Shown in pieces: positions 1 to 6,084 of a stretch of 12,416 nucleotides of DNA. The stretch is from Lachnospiraceae bacterium (GTDB lineage Bacteria > Bacillota > Clostridia > Lachnospirales > Lachnospiraceae). Numbering within the stretch: position 1 is the first letter of the stretch; every line of letters starts with the position of its first letter. The translations under genes and the position numbers were made by a program. Where the stretch lies: assembly GCA_024684155.1 (NCBI GenBank), contig JAIKXK010000287.1, positions 1 through 12,416 of the forward strand, written 5' to 3'. The notes under the pieces were generated by a model. That model saw nothing but the letters and a program-made list of their open reading frames with translations, ran no database searches and was not told the DNA's origin.

Positions 1-1
1 T

Positions 2-1468
2 TTATTCGTCTACAGAGTAGTTAGGAGCTTCTTTTGTGATATTAATATCATGAGGATGAGATTCCTTTAAAGAAGCAGCTGTAATTTTAACAAATTTAGC
101 TCTGTCCTGAAGTTCAGGAATTGTAGGGCATCCACAGTAACCCATACCAGAACGAATTCCACCAACAAGCTGGAAGATAACATCTTCTAAGGCACCCTTA
201 TAAGCAACACGTCCTTCTACACCTTCAGGAACTAATTTTTTAGCACCTTCCTGGAAGTAACGATCCTTTGAACCATTTTCCATAGCAGCGATAGAACCCA
301 TACCACGGTATACCTTATATTTACGTCCCTGGAATAATTCATAATCACCAGGTGCTTCGTCACATCCTGCAAACATTGATCCCATCATACATACAGAACC
401 ACCAGCGGCAAGAGCCTTTGTCATATCTCCAGAAAGTTTCAAACCACCATCGGCAATAACAGGAATGCCGTATTCTTTTGCAACATTGAAACAATCCATA
501 ATAGCAGTAATCTGAGGAACACCAATACCAGCAACTACACGAGTTGTACAGATAGAACCAGGTCCTATACCACATTTTACAGCATCGGCACCAGCTTCAA
601 TTAAGGCTTTTGCAGCTTCGCCAGTAGCAATGTTACCAGCGATAATCTGTAACTCAGGATATTTTGCCTTAATTTCTTTTACTGCATTTAAGATATTCTT
701 TGAATGTCCATGAGCAGAGTCAACAACGATAACATCAACATGAGCATTCACTAATGCATCAACTCGTTCCATCATGTTTCCAGTAATACCTACACCAGCA
801 CCACAGAGAAGTCTTCCCTGAGCATCTTTTGCAGATAATGGATACTGAATCTGCTTTTCAATATCTTTAATAGTAATAAGTCCGCGTAAACAGAAGTTTT
901 CGTCTACGATAGGTAACTTTTCTTTTCTTGCTTTGCCAAGAATCTTTTTCGCTTCTTCTAAGGTAATTCCAACAGGAGCAGTAATTAAGTTTTCAGAAGT
1001 CATGCATTCAGAAATTTTCTTTGAATAATCTTCTTCAAATTTTAAGTCACGGTTTGTAATAATACCGATGAGCTTTCCGCCTTGTTTTCCACCTTCAGTA
1101 ATAGGCACACCAGAAATTCTGAATTTACCCATTAATTCATCAGCATCTTTTAATGTATGATCTGGAGATAAAAAGAAGGGATCAGTAATGACTCCATTTT
1201 CAGAACGTTTTACCTTGTCTACCTCTTCTGCCTGTGCTTCGATAGACATATTTTTGTGAATAATACCGATTCCACCCTGACGTGCCATTGCGATAGCCAT
1301 ACGGTGTTCCGTAACAGTATCCATAGCAGCAGACATCATAGGAATATTTAACTTAATCTTCTTTGTAAGTTGTGTAGATAAATCGATCATATTTGGGGTA
1401 ACCTCTGAGTATTGAGGTACCAAAAGTACGTCGTCAAATGTAATTCCATCACCAATAATGGTTGCCAT
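2..1468 (-). CDS. guaB: IMP dehydrogenase
   Basis: Cytosolic enzyme oxidising IMP to XMP with NAD+, the first committed step of GMP/GTP synthesis. The 488-residue product has the usual bacterial length and looks complete. The N-terminal barrel part carries FDDVLLVP (11-18) and MSAAMDTVTE (45-54). A CBS pair fills about 94-210 (SGVPI at 119-123, MTSENLI at 156-162), and the barrel resumes after it. The catalytic loop GPGSICTT places the nucleophile at Cys307. DGG at 340-342 binds the IMP phosphate region, YRGMGS lies at 387-392, and the mobile flap EGVEGRVAYKG contains Arg420, the likely general base. The ATG start has an AGAGGA ribosome binding site 7 bases upstream and a strong promoter. It is divergent from the hisA-dap run. 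No riboswitch is visible in the leader of roughly 40 bases. Identification is secure. Confidence 0.98.
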   Translation of the reverse strand: MATIIGDGITFDDVLLVPQYSEVTPNMIDLSTQLTKKIKLNIPMMSAAMDTVTEHRMAIAMARQGGIGIIHKNMSIEAQAEEVDKVKRSENGVITDPFFLSPDHTLKDADELMGKFRISGVPITEGGKQGGKLIGIITNRDLKFEEDYSKKISECMTSENLITAPVGITLEEAKKILGKARKEKLPIVDENFCLRGLITIKDIEKQIQYPLSAKDAQGRLLCGAGVGITGNMMERVDALVNAHVDVIVVDSAHGHSKNILNAVKEIKAKYPELQIIAGNIATGEAAKALIEAGADAVKCGIGPGSICTTRVVAGIGVPQITAIMDCFNVAKEYGIPVIADGGLKLSGDMTKALAAGGSVCMMGSMFAGCDEAPGDYELFQGRKYKVYRGMGSIAAMENGSKDRYFQEGAKKLVPEGVEGRVAYKGALEDVIFQLVGGIRSGMGYCGCPTIPELQDRAKFVKITAASLKESHPHDINITKEAPNYSVDE

Positions 1469-1517
1469 TTTTAATTCCTCTCTTTCTTATACTAACTAAT
1501 TTACGATAATTAAAAAA

Positions 1518-1546
1518 ATATTAGCAAACTAGAACTCATGTGTCAA
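1518..1546 (-). promoter_or_regulatory. guaB promoter (sigma-A type)
   Basis: On the minus strand a perfect TTGACA -35 box (1541-1546) is followed by exactly 17 bases and then TAATAT (1518-1523). The -10 is preceded by TGC, giving an extended -10. Transcription should start near 1511, leaving a leader of about 40 bases before the ATG. This is the best consensus match in the window, which fits a highly expressed nucleotide gene. Confidence 0.82.
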
Positions 1547-1569
1547 TAATTTCATATAATTTTCGATAC

Positions 1570-1598
1570 TTTATCTTGGCAGAGAAAATATGTATAAT
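1570..1598 (+). promoter_or_regulatory. Probable promoter of the Fn3-hisA-dapF-dapL-GNAT run
   Basis: A perfect TATAAT -10 lies at 1593-1598. At 17-base spacing the -35 position is TTTATC (1570-1575), a weak match. TTGGCA at 1576-1581 is a better hexamer but only 11 bases from the -10, too close to act as the -35. A weak -35 with a perfect -10 could suit an activator-dependent or modest promoter. It is back to back with the guaB promoter, about 24 bases between the two -35 regions. Confidence 0.55.
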
Positions 1599-1603
1599 GA
1601 AGG

Positions 1604-1630
1604 TGCAAAGACAAAGCCAAGGTCATTGCA
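1604..1630 (+). repeat. Imperfect inverted repeat in the leader (8 of 9 bases paired)
   Basis: TGCAAAGAC (1604-1612) and GTCATTGCA (1622-1630) are reverse complements apart from one central A/A mismatch, separated by 9 bases. The repeat begins 5 bases after the -10 box, so it spans the expected transcription start and early leader. It could be a repressor operator or a small RNA hairpin. There is no T tract after it, so it is not an intrinsic terminator. The function is unknown and chance is possible. Confidence 0.4.
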
Positions 1631-1642
1631 TTAGGAAGGATT

Positions 1643-1648
1643 AGGTGG
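1643..1648 (+). promoter_or_regulatory. Ribosome binding site supporting ATG 1654
   Basis: AGGTGG (1643-1648) lies 5 bases before ATG 1654. A second purine-rich stretch, AGGAAGGA (1633-1640), lies only 4 bases before an in-frame GTG at 1645. Both starts are possible and differ by three residues. I prefer ATG 1654 because of codon type and spacing. Confidence 0.5.
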
Positions 1649-1653
1649 GGAAT

Positions 1654-2091
1654 ATGAAGAAACAAAGCAAAGCAAGAAATTTTGGACAAACAGTAGGTGT
1701 TTTTGGTGGAGTATTAGTTGTTTGTGTACTCCTGATTTTCGGGTTATACATGAGAGACTATAACTTAAAACTTGTGAATAATAAGTTACAATTCGTTCCA
1801 AAGATATCCATTGCAGTCCCTATGAATTTGCAGTTGAATAACACAGATCCGGGACACGTGATTATGACAACTTCTGCAGTGTCTACCGCGGAAGGTGTAC
1901 AGTTTCGAGTTTCGGGAAATCCTTTTTTTATATTGGCAAAGACCTATCGAACCATTACTCCGTCTCATACAGAAGCAAATTTGAGATCGGGGAAAACCAT
2001 TTATGTTCAGGTGCGGGCCTATAAGCAAAATGAATATGGCCGGACGGTATATGGTATGTGGTCGGCTAGGAAAAGTTGTATCGTAAAATAA
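1654..2091 (+). CDS. Membrane-anchored protein with a fibronectin type III-like domain
   Basis: I do not recognise a named gene. The 145-residue product has a short basic N-terminus (MKKQSKAR), one hydrophobic segment at about 12-33, and a C-terminal part of roughly 110 residues. No lipobox or obvious cleavage site is seen, so it is probably a type II single-pass protein with its C-terminus outside. The last 35 residues (SGKTIYVQVRAYK, then YGMWSARKSCIVK) match the F/G-strand end of Fn3-like domains common in Lachnospiraceae surface proteins, so the outer part is probably a single Fn3 domain. No catalytic motif is visible. An in-frame GTG at 1645 would add three residues. It is the first gene of the run and hisA begins 16 bases after it. 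Its role is unknown; binding or scaffolding at the cell surface is only a guess. Confidence 0.8.
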   Translation: MKKQSKARNFGQTVGVFGGVLVVCVLLIFGLYMRDYNLKLVNNKLQFVPKISIAVPMNLQLNNTDPGHVIMTTSAVSTAEGVQFRVSGNPFFILAKTYRTITPSHTEANLRSGKTIYVQVRAYKQNEYGRTVYGMWSARKSCIVK

Positions 2092-2107
2092 TTTACTTGG
2101 AGGATGT

Positions 2108-2890
2108 ATGGAGTTTAGACCCTGTATAGACATCCATAATGGTAAGGTGAAACAGATTGTAGGTAGTAGCCTTATGGATGAAGGAAACAAGGCCAAAGAA
2201 AATTTTGTATCAGAAAAGGATGCAGATTTTTTTGCAGATTTTTATAAGGAAGAAGGACTTTTTGGAGGACATGTGATTCTTTTAAATAAGAAGGGCTCTT
2301 CTTATTACGAAGAAACGAAGGCTCAGGCTATGAAAGCCTTAAAGGCATATCCCGGCGGACTACAGGTGGGCGGTGGTATTACAGCTGACAATGCCAAAGA
2401 ATTTATTTTAGCTGGCGCAAGTCATGTGATTGTAACGAGCTATGTTTTTTCTGATGGACAAATCAATTATTCCAATTTAGAAAAATTAAGAGATGCAGTA
2501 GGAAAAGAACATATTGTATTAGACTTAAGCTGCAGAAAACATCACAGACATTACTATGTGGTAACAGATCGCTGGCAGACCTTTACAAAGGAACAGGTTA
2601 CGGTAGAATTGTTAGAAAATCTTTCAGAGTATTGCGATGAATTTTTAGTTCATGCTTGTGACGTAGAAGGAAAAGGCGAAGGCGTAGACAAGGAGCTAAT
2701 AGAAATACTGTCAGAATATAATGGAAATCCTGTTACCTATGCTGGTGGTGTAGGTGATTACGATGATATTGATCTCATTAAAAATGCAGGTAAAGGAAAG
2801 TTAAATGTTACTATAGGTTCCGCTCTTGATTTGTTTGGGGGAGACCTAAATTATGAAACAGTAAAACAAATGTGTCAGATGACAATCTAA
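2108..2890 (+). CDS. hisA: ProFAR isomerase, eukaryotic (HIS6-like) type HisA
   Basis: This enzyme isomerises the 5'-ProFAR ribosyl group to PRFAR, the Amadori step of histidine synthesis, in the cytosol. The 260-residue TIM barrel resembles fungal and plant HIS6 rather than standard bacterial HisA. Recalled HIS6 hallmarks seen here are CIDIHNGKVKQIVG (6-19), NFVSEKDA (32-39), LQVGGGI (85-91), VIVTS (107-111), VLDLSCRK (137-144), WQT (156-158), EFLVHACDVEG (178-188), YAGGV (211-215) and GSALDLFGG (237-245). Asp8 and Asp139 stand where the two catalytic aspartates are expected. An overlapping ATG at 2104 stops after four codons; ATG 2108 has TGGAGG 4 bases upstream. No other his gene is in the window, and the neighbours are diaminopimelate genes, so histidine control may be uncoupled here. 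Family assignment is strong. Confidence 0.93.
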   Translation: MEFRPCIDIHNGKVKQIVGSSLMDEGNKAKENFVSEKDADFFADFYKEEGLFGGHVILLNKKGSSYYEETKAQAMKALKAYPGGLQVGGGITADNAKEFILAGASHVIVTSYVFSDGQINYSNLEKLRDAVGKEHIVLDLSCRKHHRHYYVVTDRWQTFTKEQVTVELLENLSEYCDEFLVHACDVEGKGEGVDKELIEILSEYNGNPVTYAGGVGDYDDIDLIKNAGKGKLNVTIGSALDLFGGDLNYETVKQMCQMTI

Positions 2891-2895
2891 ATAGT

Positions 2896-2901
2896 AGGAG
2901 G
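2896..2901 (+). promoter_or_regulatory. Ribosome binding site that sets the dapF start
   Basis: AGGAGG lies 6 bases before ATG 2908. The frame is open upstream to an ATG at 2872, but that one lies inside the hisA coding end and has no such site, so 2908 is the start. Confidence 0.85.
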
Positions 2902-2907
2902 CTTAAT

Positions 2908-3789
2908 ATGAAATTCACAAAAATGCATGGATTGGGAAATGATTATGTATATGTAAACTGTTTTGAAGAAACAGTAGAAAATCCAGAGAAGGTATCTATT
3001 TTTGTTAGTGACAGACATTTTGGTATTGGATCAGATGGTCTTATATTAATTAAACCATCAAAGGTTGCAGATTTTGAAATGGCAATGTATAATGCTGATG
3101 GTTCCCGTGGTGAAATGTGTGGAAATGGAATCCGTTGCGTAGCAAAGTATGTTTACGATTTTGGATTAACAGACAAAACAGAAATCACGGTGGAAACTTT
3201 AGCTGGTATCAAAACGCTTCAATTAGAAGTAGTAGATCACAAAGTAAAATCTGTTCGCGTAAATATGGGAGCTCCTATTTTAGAGGCAGCAAAAGTCCCT
3301 GTTACGTTTCCTGAAAATCAAATGATCAATGAACCAATGGAGGTTAATGGAAAGATTTATCCAGTAACCTGTGTTTCTATGGGAAATCCCCACTGCGTTA
3401 CCTTTATGGATAAAGATATCCGTCAGTTAGATTTAGAGAAAATAGGACCAAAGTTTGAGAATCACGAAACTTTTCCTAAACGTACCAATACAGAATTTGC
3501 AAACGTAATCGATCGCGGTCATATTCGTATGCGTGTGTGGGAAAGAGGAAGTGGTGAAACTCTAGCTTGTGGAACTGGTGCCTGTGCTACAGCAGTGGCA
3601 GCAGTTTTAAATAATTTGACAGATGATACGGTTGATTTGGAACTCTTAGGAGGACATTTATCTATTACTTATGATAGAGAAGAAAATACTGTTTATATGA
3701 CAGGACCAGCTACAGTTGTATTTTCCGGAGAGGTATTCCCACCGGAAGAATTTGAAAAGGATGATATTAAAATCTATTCAAAGAACTAA
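2908..3789 (+). CDS. dapF: Diaminopimelate epimerase
   Basis: Cofactor-independent epimerase converting LL-diaminopimelate to meso-diaminopimelate, the precursor of lysine and of peptidoglycan cross-links. From ATG 2908 the protein is 293 residues, a little longer than the usual roughly 275. The start KFTKMHGLGNDYV (2-14) is typical. The two catalytic cysteines sit in their family motifs: Cys71 in NADGSRGEMCGNG (62-74) and Cys221 in GSGETLACGTGACA (214-227). MGNPHCV is at 159-164 onward, and NTEFANV (194-200) also belongs to the signature. The C-terminal tail after about residue 278 is acidic and accounts for the extra length. dapL, which makes its substrate, follows 38 bases later, so consecutive pathway enzymes are co-transcribed. 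All key residues are present. Confidence 0.97.
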   Translation: MKFTKMHGLGNDYVYVNCFEETVENPEKVSIFVSDRHFGIGSDGLILIKPSKVADFEMAMYNADGSRGEMCGNGIRCVAKYVYDFGLTDKTEITVETLAGIKTLQLEVVDHKVKSVRVNMGAPILEAAKVPVTFPENQMINEPMEVNGKIYPVTCVSMGNPHCVTFMDKDIRQLDLEKIGPKFENHETFPKRTNTEFANVIDRGHIRMRVWERGSGETLACGTGACATAVAAVLNNLTDDTVDLELLGGHLSITYDREENTVYMTGPATVVFSGEVFPPEEFEKDDIKIYSKN

Positions 3790-3827
3790 GACAAAAACAG
3801 TATTTTAATGAAAGAAAGAGGAAAAAG

Positions 3828-5042
3828 ATGTTCAAAATTAACACAAACTATCAAAAACTACCAGGAAGTTATTTGTTCTCCAACATTGCAAAGAAAGTAG
3901 CAGCTTTTCAGGAGGCAAATCCTGACAAGGAAATTATTCGCTTAGGTATTGGTGATGTAACACAACCCCTTACCAAAAGTGTCATTGCTACCTTACACAG
4001 TGCAGTGGATGAAATGGCTGATGGTGCTACCTTTAGAGGGTATGCTCCAGATTTAGGATATGATTTTTTACGTAATGCGATTTGCGAAAATGACTATAAA
4101 AAAAGAGGCTGTGATATTGCAGCAGATGAAATCTTTGTCTCTGATGGAGCAAAATCAGATTCAGGAAATATTCAGGAAATCTTTTCTGTAGATAATAAGA
4201 TTGCTGTATGTGATCCTGTTTATCCTGTATATGTTGATTCCAATGTTATGGGTGGAAGATGTGGAAGTTATGATCCTTCTTCTGAAAAATGGAGTGATAT
4301 TATTTACATGCCAACCACAGCAGAAAACGGATTTGTTCCGGAATTCCCAAAGGAAACTCCAGATATTATTTATCTTTGCTTCCCTAACAATCCAACTGGA
4401 ACTACTATTACAAAGTCACAGCTTCAACAGTGGGTAGATTACGCCAATAAAAATGGTTGTGTGATTATTTATGATGCAGCTTATGAAGCGTATATTTCTG
4501 AAGAGGATGTTGCCCATTCTATTTATGAATGTGAAGGTGCAAGAACCTGTGCAATTGAAATTCGAAGCTTTTCAAAGAATGCCGGATTCACTGGCGTACG
4601 TCTTGGATTTACTGTCGTACCAAAGGATTTAAAATGTGGAGATGTTACCCTTCATTCTATGTGGGCTCGTCGTCACGGAACAAAGTTCAATGGTGCTCCT
4701 TATATTATTCAGCGCGCAGGTGAAGCCGTTTATTCAGAAGCTGGACAAAAGGAAATAAAAGAGCTTGTTGGCTATTATATGAACAATGCAAAGACCATTC
4801 GAAGTGGGCTAGAAGAAGCTGGATATGAAGTATATGGTGGAGTGAATGCGCCTTATATTTGGTTAAAGACTCCAAATAATATGACATCATGGGAGTTTTT
4901 TGATTACCTGTTAGAAAATGCCAATGTAGTTGGTACACCAGGAAGTGGATTTGGTCCAAGTGGAGAACACTATTTTAGACTAACTGCTTTTGGTACACTT
5001 GAAAATTCAAAGAAAGCATTAGAAAGAATTAAGAAATTATAA
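3828..5042 (+). CDS. dapL: LL-diaminopimelate aminotransferase
   Basis: PLP enzyme of fold type I that makes LL-diaminopimelate directly from tetrahydrodipicolinate and glutamate, bypassing the succinylase/acetylase steps. The product is 404 residues, the usual DapL length. Recognisable parts are NYQKLPGSYLF (7-17), RLGIGDVTQPL (38-48), SDGAKSDSGNIQEIF (105-119), CFPNNPTGT (184-192), DAAYEAY (216-222) and the PLP-lysine motif SFSKNAGFTGVRLGF with Lys250 as the Schiff-base residue. Arg384 in HYFRLTAFG should bind the substrate carboxylate. ATG 3828 is preceded by AGAGGA at 5-base spacing. The acetyltransferase gene begins 3 bases after the stop. With dapF it points to the aminotransferase variant of the diaminopimelate pathway known from clostridia, chlamydiae and plants. 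No lysine riboswitch is seen upstream. Confidence 0.96.
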   Translation: MFKINTNYQKLPGSYLFSNIAKKVAAFQEANPDKEIIRLGIGDVTQPLTKSVIATLHSAVDEMADGATFRGYAPDLGYDFLRNAICENDYKKRGCDIAADEIFVSDGAKSDSGNIQEIFSVDNKIAVCDPVYPVYVDSNVMGGRCGSYDPSSEKWSDIIYMPTTAENGFVPEFPKETPDIIYLCFPNNPTGTTITKSQLQQWVDYANKNGCVIIYDAAYEAYISEEDVAHSIYECEGARTCAIEIRSFSKNAGFTGVRLGFTVVPKDLKCGDVTLHSMWARRHGTKFNGAPYIIQRAGEAVYSEAGQKEIKELVGYYMNNAKTIRSGLEEAGYEVYGGVNAPYIWLKTPNNMTSWEFFDYLLENANVVGTPGSGFGPSGEHYFRLTAFGTLENSKKALERIKKL

Positions 5043-5045
5043 TTC

Positions 5046-6020
5046 ATGGAAAAGTTACTGTATTTACAAATTAACGCAGATACTCTAAATTCTACCGAGG
5101 TTAGTTTTTTAGATCAGTTTTTGGCAAAATGTCTTTTAGACGGATTTCATATTATGCCTGTAAAGGTGAAGGATGGAAAGTTTGATATTGATGAAACTGC
5201 CGATGAAAATCATAAGAAGCGAGTTATGAAAGTCGCTGATGAAATGTCCAAAGAGGATAGAGAACAGCTTAGGGATTATGTAAAGACTGAGGCAGACACA
5301 AAAGGTCTGTCCGGTCTTTTTTGCGTTGCAATTTGTCAGAATCAGGAATTAATAGATTATTTCCGAGGGGAGAAAATACCTGTCATTGGATATGAAGGTG
5401 GATTAAAGGAACAGTTAGTGAATAACTGGATTTTACTTAGTTTTGAAAGTGTAGACTTTTCTTATTTATGGAAGGTACATCATAGATTTCATGGAATTCC
5501 TCTTTATATTATGGAAACAAAACGAACGGTGATTCGGGAATTATCTATGAATGATATTGATGATCTGTTTCATTTATATGAGGGAAAGCATATGACAGAT
5601 TATATGGAACCTTTGTATGAAAGAGAAGAGGAAGAAAGCTACGAAGCAAACTATATTGAAAAGGTCTATGGCTTTTATGATTATGGTATGTGGCTTGTGT
5701 TTGATAAAGAATCCAAAGAATTAATTGGCAGAGCAGGAGTAGAGAGTCGAGGCGGAATCGAGCATACCTCACGAAGAGAAGATGACGATTATCGAAATGA
5801 TCCAGAAACAGTGGAAATGGGCTATGCCATTCGGGAAGATTATCAAAATAAGGGCTATGGAACGGAGGTTTGTGAGGCTATTGTTCACTATACTTTTGAT
5901 GTCTTAGGAATGAAAAGAATTTACGCTCAGGTAGATGAAAAAAACATTCCTTCTATAAAATTGCTCAAAAAACTAAATTTTGTACAAATTGATAAGGAAT
6001 TATATGAAATTTTAAATTGA
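5046..6020 (+). CDS. GNAT N-acetyltransferase with an uncharacterised N-terminal domain
   Basis: The 324-residue product has two parts. Residues about 155-324 form a RimJ/RimL-like GNAT domain: TVIRELSMND (161-170) opens it, the acetyl-CoA loop is QNKGYG (267-272) after EMGYAIREDY, and NIPSIKLLKKLNF (300-312) is the usual end motif. The GNAT part has a long acidic insert near 233-254. Residues 1-150 match no domain I can name with confidence. The segment VIGYEGG (113-119), then SFESVDFSYLWKVHHRFHGIPL, suggests a degenerate alpha/beta (HAD-like) unit of a kind I recall in other clostridial GNAT proteins. The substrate is unknown. The start follows the dapL stop by 3 bases and has no good ribosome binding site, suggesting translational coupling to dapL. 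It could modify a small molecule or a protein N-terminus. Confidence 0.85.
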   Translation: MEKLLYLQINADTLNSTEVSFLDQFLAKCLLDGFHIMPVKVKDGKFDIDETADENHKKRVMKVADEMSKEDREQLRDYVKTEADTKGLSGLFCVAICQNQELIDYFRGEKIPVIGYEGGLKEQLVNNWILLSFESVDFSYLWKVHHRFHGIPLYIMETKRTVIRELSMNDIDDLFHLYEGKHMTDYMEPLYEREEEESYEANYIEKVYGFYDYGMWLVFDKESKELIGRAGVESRGGIEHTSRREDDDYRNDPETVEMGYAIREDYQNKGYGTEVCEAIVHYTFDVLGMKRIYAQVDEKNIPSIKLLKKLNFVQIDKELYEILN

Positions 6021-6043
6021 AATCTTCAGTAAATTCGTATAAT
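6017..6043 (+). promoter_or_regulatory. Probable promoter of rel
   Basis: A perfect TATAAT (6038-6043) follows TTGAAA (6017-6022) with a 15-base spacer, shorter than the ideal 17. The -35 box overlaps the stop codon of the acetyltransferase gene. The leader would be about 35 bases. The short spacer makes it moderate, but the position before a 64-base gap and a strong ribosome binding site fits a separate start for rel. Confidence 0.5.
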
Positions 6044-6084
6044 ATATAGTTTAATATTGCGAGAAAAAGGAAAGGAGGCCCGAC

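Noticed and set aside
1469..1517. Purine riboswitch or other structured leader upstream of guaB
   Set aside because: The leader is only about 40 bases, AT-rich, with no stem long enough for an aptamer or terminator.
1576..1581. TTGGCA as the -35 box for the plus-strand promoter
   Set aside because: The spacer to TATAAT at 1593 would be 11 bases, too short for sigma-A type recognition.
1786..2196. Open frame of 136 codons on the minus strand across the Fn3-like gene and the hisA start
   Set aside because: It overlaps two plus-strand genes with good starts and family matches, has no ribosome binding site and its product resembles no protein; it is a shadow frame.
2872..2907. Longer dapF start at ATG 2872
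   Set aside because: This start is inside the hisA end and would add 12 residues before the conserved MKFTKMHG start; AGGAGG is correctly placed for ATG 2908.
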